From an uncultured Alphaproteobacteria bacterium (GTDB taxonomy: Bacteria > Pseudomonadota > Alphaproteobacteria > Micavibrionales > Micavibrionaceae), in NCBI GenBank assembly GCA_937128575.1, contig CAKZMN010000107.1:1-5279 (forward strand): a DNA stretch of 5,279 bases, given 5' to 3'. A program made the translations under genes and the position numbers. This document shows, in pieces, positions 1 to 5,177 of the stretch. Under the pieces are notes generated by a model. The model searched no databases. It saw only the letters and a list, made by a program, of their open reading frames with translations, and had not been told where the DNA came from. Numbering within the stretch: the first letter of the stretch is position 1; the number at the start of each line of letters is the position of its first letter.

Positions 1-1
1 G

Positions 2-643
2 CTGACGATTGGGGCGCTTAAGATCATTGATTATATCGGCCCAAAACATGTGATGCATTTCTTTATGGGTACATATTATCGCCCCGTGGAAAAGCGCCGC
101 TTGGTTTTATTTCTGGACATGGTTGGCTCCACGGCTATTGCGGAGAAATTAACGCCGAAACAAAGCATGGATTTCATTGCTAGCTTTATATATGACGCCA
201 GCCTTGCGTTCCGTCTGCATGATGGTGACGTTGTGAATTATACGGGCGATGGCCTAGTCGTGTTATGGCCAGAGCATAAATCCGATCAGGCATTGGGTTC
301 GGTGAAGACGTTGAATGGGTTGCTGGCGAAAAACCATCAGATATATATGCAAAAATTTGGACAGGTGCCGGATTTCCGCATTGGCATGCATAGCGGCTCC
401 GTGATTATCAACCAGCTTGGTGAAGAGAAGCTGTTTATTGGCCTATATGGTGATGTGGTGAATACCGCCGCGCGTTTAGAGCAGATGTGTAAGGAGCTGG
501 CCGTAAAGGTCTTGATCTCCAGAGATGTGCGGAAATTTATGACGCCCGCCTATATCAATGAAACGGTGCCGATGGGCAAGAAAGCCTTACGCGGGCGTGA
601 TGAGAAAATTGAAGTTTATACTCTTAAGAAAACGACGCTATGA
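2..643 (+). CDS. Class III adenylate/guanylate cyclase, C-terminal catalytic domain (5' partial)
   Basis: The reading frame is open to the window edge, so the true start lies upstream; the GTG at 50 is only the first start-like codon inside the window. The protein should convert a nucleoside triphosphate to a cyclic nucleotide (cAMP by family default). Counting from the GTG codon, the metal-binding aspartates are D23 (FLDMVGST) and D67 (TGDG). The transition-state Asn and Arg are N138 and R142 (GDVVNTAARLE). The two positions that normally select the purine are atypical: N63 replaces Lys and G131 replaces Asp/Thr. The preceding residues (LTIGALKIIDYIGP, then HFFMGTYYRPVEKRR) resemble the junction between an N-terminal membrane domain and the cyclase domain seen in one branch of bacterial cyclases; that domain itself is outside the window. 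The stop overlaps the sulfurtransferase start by 4 bp. The cyclase fold is secure, but substrate choice is not. Confidence 0.93.
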   Translation: MTIGALKIIDYIGPKHVMHFFMGTYYRPVEKRRLVLFLDMVGSTAIAEKLTPKQSMDFIASFIYDASLAFRLHDGDVVNYTGDGLVVLWPEHKSDQALGSVKTLNGLLAKNHQIYMQKFGQVPDFRIGMHSGSVIINQLGEEKLFIGLYGDVVNTAARLEQMCKELAVKVLISRDVRKFMTPAYINETVPMGKKALRGRDEKIEVYTLKKTTL

Positions 644-1542
644 TTGATGATGCCGTAGAGACAGGCATTATTGAACCCGAGGCGCTCAGCGCTTTACTCG
701 CTAATGATGAGGCCCCTTCCATCAAAATTTTGGACGCTACGTTCTCTCTGCCTGGCTCCAATGAAAATCCGTATCATGATTATCTTAAGCGCCGCATTCA
801 TGACGCGCAGTTTTTTGACATTAAAAACATCGCGAGTAGCGCGTCCAGCCTGCCGAATATGCTGCCGAGCGCGGAAGAGTTTGAAACCCACATGGGCAAT
901 ATGGGGATTAGCAATGATGATTTCGTTATTGTGTACGGGCAATCAGGAATGGTTATGGGCCCCGCGCGGGCATGGTGGATGTTTCGTGCATTTGGGCATG
1001 AACGCGTCTGCGTTTTAAATGGCGGCCTGCCCGCTTGGCTTAAAGAAGGACACGCATTGACCGAAGGGTTGCCGCCTAGCGTAAGCGCCGGATCATATAG
1101 CGCAGAGCTTGATGATGCGCTTGTACGCGACCTTGGTGATATGCTGGACATTACGGCTGATGATAATGAACATGATTGTCTTATTCTTGATGCGCGCTCC
1201 GAGGGACGTTTTAGTGGTAAAATGGCGGAACCACGCCCAGGCATGCGTAGCGGTCATATACCGGGCAGCCTCAATTTACCCTGTATCAATTTGATTGACC
1301 ATGAAACGGGCAAGTTGAAAAGCGCAGATGAGCTTAGCGCTATATTTGATGATATTGGATTTGAGGAAGATACGCCGCTTATTACCACGTGCGGCAGCGG
1401 CGTTACGGCCTGCGTTATTAGTTTGGCGTTGTTTAATTTAGGCCATGAAAATATTCCTGTTTATGACGGTTCTTGGAGTGAATGGGGCCGTGAAAATGCA
1501 CCGACCGAGGTAGAAATATCAGAAAATGATGAGTCTGAGTAA
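640..1542 (+). CDS. sseA: 3-mercaptopyruvate sulfurtransferase (tandem rhodanese)
   Basis: This 300-residue protein has two rhodanese domains, the usual size and layout of SseA/TST enzymes. These move sulfur from 3-mercaptopyruvate to a thiol acceptor or cyanide through a cysteine persulfide. The N-terminal domain (about 15-140) is the inactive copy: its loop reads YGQSGMVMGPARAWW with no cysteine at the catalytic place. The C-terminal domain (about 165-290) carries C251 in CGSGVTA, the active loop typical of mercaptopyruvate enzymes rather than thiosulfate rhodaneses. It also has DARSEGRF (184-191), the RSGHIPGSLNLP segment and the closing GSWSEWG (277-283). No export signal is seen, so it is probably cytoplasmic. 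The ATG sits in an ATGA overlap with the cyclase stop and has no good Shine-Dalgarno sequence of its own, which suggests translational coupling. The acidic tail (about 290-300) is unremarkable. Confidence 0.93.
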   Translation: MIDDAVETGIIEPEALSALLANDEAPSIKILDATFSLPGSNENPYHDYLKRRIHDAQFFDIKNIASSASSLPNMLPSAEEFETHMGNMGISNDDFVIVYGQSGMVMGPARAWWMFRAFGHERVCVLNGGLPAWLKEGHALTEGLPPSVSAGSYSAELDDALVRDLGDMLDITADDNEHDCLILDARSEGRFSGKMAEPRPGMRSGHIPGSLNLPCINLIDHETGKLKSADELSAIFDDIGFEEDTPLITTCGSGVTACVISLALFNLGHENIPVYDGSWSEWGRENAPTEVEISENDESE

Positions 1543-1639
1543 ACACACCCCATCTTTTCATTTGTTACCGAAAAAATCGCCTTTTATTCCGAATAGTTCA
1601 TTTTTTGATTCAATTTTATACAAAAACACTCTTTTTTCC

Positions 1640-1668
1640 TTGCGTCACAATGAGCGCTAGTATATAAA
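1640..1668 (+). promoter_or_regulatory. Sigma-70-type promoter in front of a candidate small RNA
   Basis: TTGCGT (1640-1645) and TATAAA (1663-1668) are separated by exactly 17 bp, which fits a housekeeping promoter well. The predicted transcription start is an A near 1675. It lies about 100 bp downstream of the sseA stop, in AT-rich sequence with no open frame of note. The first intrinsic terminator downstream ends only about 60 nt past the predicted start, so this promoter appears to drive a short non-coding transcript. Confidence 0.6.
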
Positions 1669-1674
1669 ATATGT

Positions 1675-1736
1675 ACACACCCTCTATTACCACCGTTTGT
1701 CCGGAGTATCTTTTAAAGATCTCCGGACCTTTTTTT
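1675..1736 (+). ncRNA. Candidate small RNA of about 62 nt
   Basis: Inferred from a promoter at 1640-1668 and a strong terminator at 1699-1736 with nothing codable between them. The predicted transcript begins with a C-rich, unstructured 5' segment (ACACACCCUCUAUUACCACC, 1675-1694). It then forms one stable hairpin that ends in a run of seven U. This is the common plan of Hfq-type trans-acting RNAs: a single-stranded seed followed by a terminator hairpin. The C-rich seed could pair with G-rich ribosome binding sites, but no target is shown here. I do not recognise it as a named RNA; it shares the general layout but not the sequence, as I recall it, of the MmgR/suhB RNA of rhizobia. The alternatives are an attenuated leader of the gene at 1834 or simply the terminator of the sseA operon. 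Confidence 0.45.
1699..1736 (+). terminator. Strong intrinsic (Rho-independent) terminator
   Basis: GTCCGGAG (1699-1706) pairs perfectly with CTCCGGAC (1721-1728). After a single bulged T at 1707 the stem continues with ATC(T) against (A)GAT around a short TTTAA-type loop. The stem is followed by C and then seven T (1730-1736). It ends the candidate small RNA and would also stop read-through from sseA, whose stop is 156 nt upstream. Confidence 0.9.
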
Positions 1737-1774
1737 GCCTGAAAAGCGCTGCTAGAGCCCTGTTCGTCTGTTTT

Positions 1775-1803
1775 TTGCAATTCACTTTATGTTATGGTAA
1801 ATT
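1775..1803 (+). promoter_or_regulatory. Possible promoter of the 95-residue orphan gene
   Basis: TTGCAA (1775-1780) and TAAATT (1798-1803) are 17 bp apart. The -10 box matches the consensus at only four of six positions. It lies just past the terminator at 1736 and about 30 bp before the ATG at 1834, so the gene would need a promoter about here. The rest of the gap between the terminator and the gene shows nothing else. Confidence 0.35.
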
Positions 1804-1833
1804 GTTTCTTCAATAAATTTGAGGAGTAACGCC

Positions 1834-2121
1834 ATGCCCGACGATAAAAAAAATAAAATTGACTACAGCGCTTTAGAGAAAAAATATGGCCCATCAATTG
1901 TCGAAAATTTCAGGTGCATGGTTGACCATAAAGGGATTACAGATCTTGAGGAAAAGCAGAAAAAGGATATGTATGATGCCATTGACGGCATTGGTGATAT
2001 GTCACTTGAAGAAACAAGAGCGCGCCTGGATGGTGCTGACGAGCGACACGAACGCATCGATAGCTTTCAACAAATGATGAAGCGCGAGCTTGTTCAATAT
2101 AATATTGAGTTGTTTAATTAA
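1834..2121 (+). CDS. Small soluble hypothetical protein, 95 residues
   Basis: I do not recognise the family. The ATG at 1834 is chosen because GAGGAG (1821-1826) stands 7 nt before it; the frame also opens at a TTG at 1819, but that codon precedes this ribosome binding site. The protein has no signal peptide or membrane segment and is very rich in charged residues. It starts with a Lys/Asp stretch (MPDDKKNKIDYSALEKKYG), then a possible helical core (about 20-60, including LEEKQKKDMYDAIDGIGDMSLEE). It ends with a likely amphipathic helix (about 62-92, ARLDGADERHERIDSFQQMM) and IELFN. The single Cys is C29 (FRCMVDHKG). It stands alone between the terminator at 1736 and the tRNA-Arg gene on the other strand. 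Codon use looks like that of its neighbours, so there is no sign of recent transfer. Confidence 0.75.
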   Translation: MPDDKKNKIDYSALEKKYGPSIVENFRCMVDHKGITDLEEKQKKDMYDAIDGIGDMSLEETRARLDGADERHERIDSFQQMMKRELVQYNIELFN

Positions 2122-2150
2122 AAAAACTGAGATTTTTATAAGAGTGGCAA

Positions 2151-2215
2151 TCCGCTTATCGCTTTGCTTAGGCGGACATAACGTTTTCTATAGTTCGCTT
2201 TGCTCACTGAGAAAA
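2151..2215. repeat. Two adjacent small hairpins sharing a 10-mer
   Basis: The first dyad pairs TCCGC (2151-2155) with GCGGA (2172-2176). The second pairs TTTTCT (2184-2189) with AGAAAA (2210-2215), with an inner AGT/ACT pairing. Both loops contain the identical sequence TCGCTTTGCT (2159-2168 and 2195-2204). They lie in the 102-bp gap where the orphan gene (plus strand) meets tRNA-Arg (minus strand). Neither is followed by a T-run in either direction, so they are poor intrinsic terminators. They could act in 3'-end processing or be a copy of a dispersed palindromic repeat. Confidence 0.45.
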
Positions 2216-2223
2216 CTTAAAAA

Positions 2224-2300
<77 letters not shown>

Positions 2301-2323
2301 AAATGCCGCTAAGGCACAAAAAG

Positions 2324-2352
2324 TTTTAAACTGAAACGCGCTATCTTAGCAA
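2324..2352 (-). promoter_or_regulatory. Weak candidate promoter of tRNA-Arg
   Basis: On the minus strand, TTGCTA (2352-2347) is followed after 17 bp by TTAAAA (2329-2324), which is 23 bp from the tRNA 5' end. The -10 match is poor. It is listed because no other promoter-like pair is seen in the 70-bp gap after the complex I gene; co-transcription with that gene is the alternative. Confidence 0.22.
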
Positions 2353-2370
2353 GGCATTTAAGCGCAGCGT

Positions 2371-2667
2371 TTAATCCGCCGGTGGAATATATTTAAAATT
2401 ATCGCCGTAATTACGCGGTTTAACGCGGCGGGTTCTATCTTGAAGAACGGTATAATCAATGCCCTTTTCTTCTGCAAACTTCACAGCATCATTCAGAGTT
2501 TGAAACTTCACTGACACTTGGCCCAATGTATCGCCGCTGGTCACCCAGCCCATGAGCGCCTCTGGCTCCTTTGAAGCATTTGATTCGCACTCAAGAACCC
2601 ACGCGTCGCCTTTGGCGCGACCGGACTGCATGGCTGATTTACTGGGTTTATAGATACGTGCTTTCAT
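2371..2667 (-). CDS. NDUFS4-like accessory subunit of respiratory complex I (ETC complex I subunit family)
   Basis: This 98-residue protein matches the bacterial form of the 18-kDa NDUFS4 subunit of NADH:ubiquinone oxidoreductase. In alphaproteobacteria the subunit sits on the peripheral arm near the NADH-oxidising module and supports assembly and stability. Conserved blocks appear in family order: ARIYKPSKSAMQSGRAK (3-19), a WVLE strand (23-26), LMGWVTSGDTLGQV (38-51), the FQTLNDAVKFAEEKGIDYTV segment (55-74) and the C-terminal KPRNYGDNFKY (83-93). The length is normal for the bacterial family and there is no mitochondrial-type extension. The ATG at 2667 has only a weak ribosome binding site (AAGCGG). 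A TATAAT box lies just upstream. It is unlinked to the main nuo genes in this window, as is usual for this gene. Confidence 0.93.
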   Translation of the reverse strand: MKARIYKPSKSAMQSGRAKGDAWVLECESNASKEPEALMGWVTSGDTLGQVSVKFQTLNDAVKFAEEKGIDYTVLQDRTRRVKPRNYGDNFKYIPPAD

Positions 2668-2683
2668 TGTTTTACCGCTTAGA

Positions 2684-2711
2684 ATTATATATGCATTTCA
2701 AATTAATCGAA
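2684..2711 (-). promoter_or_regulatory. Promoter of the complex I subunit gene
   Basis: A perfect TATAAT (2689-2684 on the minus strand) lies 16 bp before the ATG at 2667, predicting a very short leader. The -35 candidate, TTCGAT (2711-2706, spacer 16), is weak. It sits in the 54-bp gap after nrsF, which suggests this gene is transcribed independently of the sigma factor operon. Confidence 0.5.
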
Positions 2712-2721
2712 ATTGGCGCAA

Positions 2722-3363
2722 TTACCAACGATAAATACGCCTTGCCAGCAAACCAACAACGCCGCCCGCCAGAATGAACGGGGCAATGTGGTAGAAACAG
2801 CCATGGGCGATGTTATCCATTTGACATGAAAGGCGCAGGCCAATATAGCCAAGCGCGCCCACCGCGATGGCGTTCATTATCCCCATAAGTACGGGGCGCG
2901 TTGTTGCGCCGCATCTAGACAGGAACATGATTACCGCGGCCGGGATAGCAATTAGGACTATGCCGTCATGGAAACAGTGATTTAGGTGCATGTGGGCAGG
3001 CTCCAGCCCTTCATTCGCGCCGCGAATAAAGCTCCACGATAAGAAGGTCAAGCTCAATGTAATGGGCACGGCCATGATCCAACTTTGCCCACGCGCATCT
3101 GGCACGCATAGCCAGGCCGTTGCGATGGCGGCGCTTAGGCCAGCGGCGAGCGCGAGGCTGATTTCGAATATAAAGATTGGATCGGACGTTTTGTCAGATA
3201 GATCTGGGCGGAATTCTAAATAAAAATAATCAACGGCCAAAATGTAAAGCACGGTCAACGCAATCCACGGCGCAATGCGCAACAATGGATGACGCAGCCT
3301 TTTTACGGGTTCTAACTCACCCGCTAAATTTTCAATTAATTTATCAAGCTGGCCTGTACTCAT
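2722..3363 (-). CDS. nrsF: NrsF/DUF1109-type membrane anti-sigma factor
   Basis: This 213-residue protein has about six hydrophobic membrane segments (roughly 30-48, 64-86, 96-113, 133-149, 158-177, 190-208). A short cytoplasmic N-terminus with the family-like LEPVKRLRHPLLR (17-29) precedes them, and it ends in RRIYRW. Proteins of this family hold their partner ECF sigma factor at the inner membrane and release it under stress, notably heavy metals in Caulobacter. C130 and C180 stand at the places of the two conserved cysteines needed for that response; as I recall, they are Cys131 and Cys181 in Caulobacter NrsF. They are surrounded by extra His/Cys: H124, H126, H129 and H132 on one side, H187, C189 and H192 on the other. 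The ATG overlaps the sigma factor stop (ATGA), as expected for a co-translated sigma/anti-sigma pair. Family assignment is from pattern, not alignment. Confidence 0.85.
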   Translation of the reverse strand: MSTGQLDKLIENLAGELEPVKRLRHPLLRIAPWIALTVLYILAVDYFYLEFRPDLSDKTSDPIFIFEISLALAAGLSAAIATAWLCVPDARGQSWIMAVPITLSLTFLSWSFIRGANEGLEPAHMHLNHCFHDGIVLIAIPAAVIMFLSRCGATTRPVLMGIMNAIAVGALGYIGLRLSCQMDNIAHGCFYHIAPFILAGGVVGLLARRIYRW

Positions 3364-3923
3364 TTTAGTCGTTCTTTCAGTTTTTTCATCGTTCTGTGTG
3401 CGGATACTTTTACGGCGGAGACGCTCATGTCCAATTCGGTGGCGGCTTCTTTTGCAGTGTAGCCTTCTATTTTTATCATTTGAAACACTTTGCGCTGCTT
3501 TTCAGGAAGTTCAGACAAAGCTTCCTCTATATCTTTATATTCGCCTGCATGGGCCGGATTGGTTACATGGGTGCGCAGGAAATCTGCATCATCGAGCGGA
3601 CTTTGTTTATTCCCCCTTGAGCTGTAATGCTTGCGCAAAAAATCTGTGCGGCGGAAGCTGACGATGGCCATAACCCATGGGCGGAACGGACGATCGGGGC
3701 TGTATGTAGCGAGGGATTTATGTACGGAGATTAGAACCTCTTGGGTTATGTCCTCCGCCCAGTCGGGATTGGCGAGGCCACCAACAAGGTAATTACGAAT
3801 GAAGGGCGCGAGCTCTCCCAACAGCGCACTATAAGCGCGCTTATCACCATCTTGTGCCTTGATCGCCCATTCTTTCCAAATGGCACTCTTAGAGGCTTTA
3901 GCATTGCTGTTTGATGGTTTCAA
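3360..3923 (-). CDS. sigF: ECF (group 4) RNA polymerase sigma factor, SigF-like
   Basis: This 187-residue protein has the two-domain ECF plan. Sigma-2 (about 25-98) contains DITQEVLISVHKSL (58-71) and YSPDRPFRPWVMAIVSFRR (74-92). Sigma-4 (about 133-186) contains LPEKQRKVFQMIKIEGYTAKEAA and the helix-turn-helix recognition stretch MSVSAVKVSAHRTMKKL. The linker is short, and no sigma-1 or sigma-3 domain is present. The DUF1109 partner places it with Caulobacter SigF, which controls a small oxidative and metal stress regulon. The start is a TTG at 3923: AAAGG lies 6 nt upstream, no in-frame ATG occurs before the sigma-2 domain, and the frame closes at a TAA at 3962-3960. The TTG should keep its level low. 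No match to a SigF-type promoter was found upstream, so autoregulation is not shown. Confidence 0.93.
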   Translation of the reverse strand: MKPSNSNAKASKSAIWKEWAIKAQDGDKRAYSALLGELAPFIRNYLVGGLANPDWAEDITQEVLISVHKSLATYSPDRPFRPWVMAIVSFRRTDFLRKHYSSRGNKQSPLDDADFLRTHVTNPAHAGEYKDIEEALSELPEKQRKVFQMIKIEGYTAKEAATELDMSVSAVKVSAHRTMKKLKERLK

Positions 3924-3944
3924 AGGTGGCCTTTCAATTATGAT

Positions 3945-3978
3945 CTGAAAGATTTTCAGTTATCTTTGGGATGATAAC
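3945..3978. promoter_or_regulatory. Two abutting inverted repeats in front of sigF
   Basis: CTGAAA-GAT-TTTCAG (3945-3959) is a perfect 6-bp dyad. GTTATC-N8-GATAAC (3959-3978) is another, sharing base 3959. Together they fill most of the 59 bp between tRNA-Pro and the sigF start. They could be operators, or hairpins that end or process the tRNA-Pro transcript. Neither is followed by a T-run on the minus strand. Confidence 0.4.
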
Positions 3979-3982
3979 AAAT

Positions 3983-4059
3983 TGGTCGGGGCGAGAGGAT
4001 TCGAACCTCCGGCCTTTCGGTCCCAAACCGAACGCGCTACCAGGCTGCGCCACGCCCCG
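3983..4059 (-). tRNA. tRNA-Pro, anticodon UGG
   Basis: Read on the minus strand it forms a complete 77-nt cloverleaf with encoded CCA (3983-3985) and discriminator A. The acceptor stem is CGGGGCG/CGCCCCG. The D arm is GCGC/GCGC, and the anticodon stem is TTCGG/CCGAA. The anticodon loop is TTTGGGA with anticodon TGG (4023-4025), the wobble species for CCN codons. The T arm is GGAGG/CCTCT around TTCGAAT, with one G-U pair. It lies 34 bp after the DUF192 stop with no terminator between, so partial co-transcription is possible. Confidence 0.97.
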
Positions 4060-4077
4060 TTCCAATTGAAGTGATGT

Positions 4078-4104
4078 ATTACACGATGAATTACTACTCG
4101 GCAA
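4078..4104 (-). promoter_or_regulatory. Possible tRNA-Pro promoter overlapping the end of the DUF192 gene
   Basis: On the minus strand TGTAAT (4083-4078, five of six consensus positions) lies 18 bp before the tRNA 5' end. TTGCCG (4104-4099) lies 15 bp upstream of it, a spacer shorter than ideal. The -35 box falls in the last codons of the DUF192 gene. Confidence 0.3.
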
Positions 4105-4627
4105 GTAGATTCATGTTCCTAAATGCATTGTGATAAACTTTATCACCAGCATTAATGTTCAGCCTGTCGCTTAAGCCGCCATTAATTTCCAAAACAGCCA
4201 TGGCTGGCTCCTGTGATGTGACCATTGTTTCGTCCAAAGGTTTGGCGCGATGGTGAATGTGCTGCACAACGCCATTTTTGTCCAAGAACAGCATATCAAG
4301 CGGGATAAGCGTGTTTTTCATCCAGAATGAACGTTGGCGTTCGGTGGCAAAAATAAACAGCATGCCGCTATATTCGCCAAGGCTCTTGCGGTTCATTAGG
4401 CCCTGTGACTGCTCCGCGCCGGTGATGGCGAGTTCAACGTTAAATATAAGCTCTTCGCCATCGGCCTTTTTTAGCACGATGTTTTCTTGGCTCATTTGCG
4501 CTGTGGCGTCTGCATGATTTGCGCTGTGGTCGGCTTTTGTTTCGGCGGGATTAAACAAGAAGAAGGCCGCCGCGCCGCACACAACCATAAGTGTAAGCAA
4601 AGATAATTTTAAAAATTTATGTTTCAT
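4094..4627 (-). CDS. DUF192 family exported/anchored protein
   Basis: This 177-residue protein has a basic start (MKHKFLK) and one hydrophobic segment (about 7-26), which acts as a signal peptide or membrane anchor; the cysteine at 17 is not in a lipobox. A His/Ala-rich linker follows (HSANHADATAQ, about 34-44). The DUF192 domain covers about 50-175. It shows QGLMNRKSL (75-83), GMLFIF (89-94), FWMKNTLIPLDMLFLD (101-116) and the AVLEINGG block (144-151). The family is widespread and its biochemical role is not established; location should be the periplasmic side. AGGA lies 9 nt before the ATG, which overlaps the CBS gene stop (ATGA). Two stop codons in a row (TAG TAA) end the gene. Confidence 0.9.
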   Translation of the reverse strand: MKHKFLKLSLLTLMVVCGAAAFFLFNPAETKADHSANHADATAQMSQENIVLKKADGEELIFNVELAITGAEQSQGLMNRKSLGEYSGMLFIFATERQRSFWMKNTLIPLDMLFLDKNGVVQHIHHRAKPLDETMVTSQEPAMAVLEINGGLSDRLNINAGDKVYHNAFRNMNLLAE

Positions 4628-5088
4628 GATTCTGAATCCTTTAATCGTTCTAGTTCTTCGAAGGCTGACTCCTCGGTCATAAAACCCATGAATTTACCGG
4701 TTTCGCTATCCACGACAACCAGTGGCGCGCCGTGGGTGATGAGGAAGTTTACACCTTCCCATGTTGGCGTTTCAGGGTGGATGGCATTTACCTTGCGCTC
4801 TACGAAGTCAAAAACGGGCAAGGGGTAAACTTTTTTCAAGCGCTTGGCGATGCCCGGCGCGGCGCGCACGGTGATATCCAGCTGCACGCCATCGCTCATC
4901 GCGACAGATACCGGCAGCAGGCTTTTGAGCAGAATTTCGAGTGAGAATAAACCCTCTACGCCGCCCTCTTCGTTTAAAACACAAGCATGGCGCGTTTTGG
5001 CCTTTTTCATTTTGGCCAGCACTTTACCCACTTCTTCTGCGCCGCTTACGCTCAATGATGTTTTGGTCATCGCCGAATGGCAAGGCAT
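4624..5088 (-). CDS. CBS-domain pair protein
   Basis: This 154-residue cytoplasmic protein consists of two CBS motifs and little else. The first (about 5-60) ends in ACVLNEEGGVEGLFSLEILL. The second (about 98-148) contains NAIHPETPTWEGVNFLITHG and LVVVDSETGKFMGFMTEES. CBS pairs bind adenine nucleotides or related ligands and usually tune a partner; no catalytic domain is attached, so the partner is unknown. AAAGGAG stands 7 nt before the ATG at 5088. An ATG at 5092 is out of frame, too close to that site, and runs to an early stop. It is the first gene of a two-gene unit with the DUF192 gene, with which it overlaps by 4 bp. Confidence 0.85.
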   Translation of the reverse strand: MPCHSAMTKTSLSVSGAEEVGKVLAKMKKAKTRHACVLNEEGGVEGLFSLEILLKSLLPVSVAMSDGVQLDITVRAAPGIAKRLKKVYPLPVFDFVERKVNAIHPETPTWEGVNFLITHGAPLVVVDSETGKFMGFMTEESAFEELERLKDSES

Positions 5089-5119
5089 GCATTTGCTCCT
5101 TTAAATAAATAACATCGCT

Positions 5120-5148
5120 ATAGTGCGAAAAAATGGTGCGCGATGCAA
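5120..5148 (-). promoter_or_regulatory. Possible promoter of the CBS-DUF192 unit
   Basis: On the minus strand TTGCAT (5148-5143) is followed after 17 bp by CACTAT (5125-5120), with a TATAG overlapping it. The -35 is good and the -10 is weak. It lies in the 89-bp gap between the ABC transporter stop and the CBS start. A small GCGC-AGA-GCGC hairpin (5167-5177) next to the transporter stop is the only terminator-like element there, and it has no clean T-run. Confidence 0.35.
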
Positions 5149-5177
5149 TGGGAAGAATTTTAATTATGCGCTCTGCG

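Noticed and set aside
798..1244. Long antisense open frame (148 residues) opposite sseA
   Set aside because: It lies wholly within a well-supported rhodanese gene, is Ser/Arg/Pro-rich in the manner of a shadow frame, and resembles no known family.
1543..1682. ACACACCC occurring at 1543-1550 and again at 1675-1682
   Set aside because: An 8-base match in C/A-rich sequence is easily chance, and the first copy has no promoter or hairpin around it.
2303..2315. TGCC-TTAGC-GGCA hairpin (minus strand) as terminator of the complex I subunit gene
   Set aside because: The stem is only 4 bp, followed by three T that run directly into the tRNA-Arg 5' end, so it is too weak to call.
3937..3965. GATAAC, 16 bp, CATAAT on the minus strand as a sigF promoter
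   Set aside because: Transcription would start at or inside the AAAGG ribosome binding site of the TTG start, leaving no usable leader, and GATAAC is not a convincing -35 element.
3983..4059. tRNA-Pro as the attachment site of an integrated element
   Set aside because: No repeat of its 3' end is found elsewhere in the window and no integrase or other mobility gene is present.
4257..4517. Open frame on the plus strand opposite the DUF192 gene
   Set aside because: It is entirely antisense to a conserved domain with clear family motifs and has no sign of its own translation signal.
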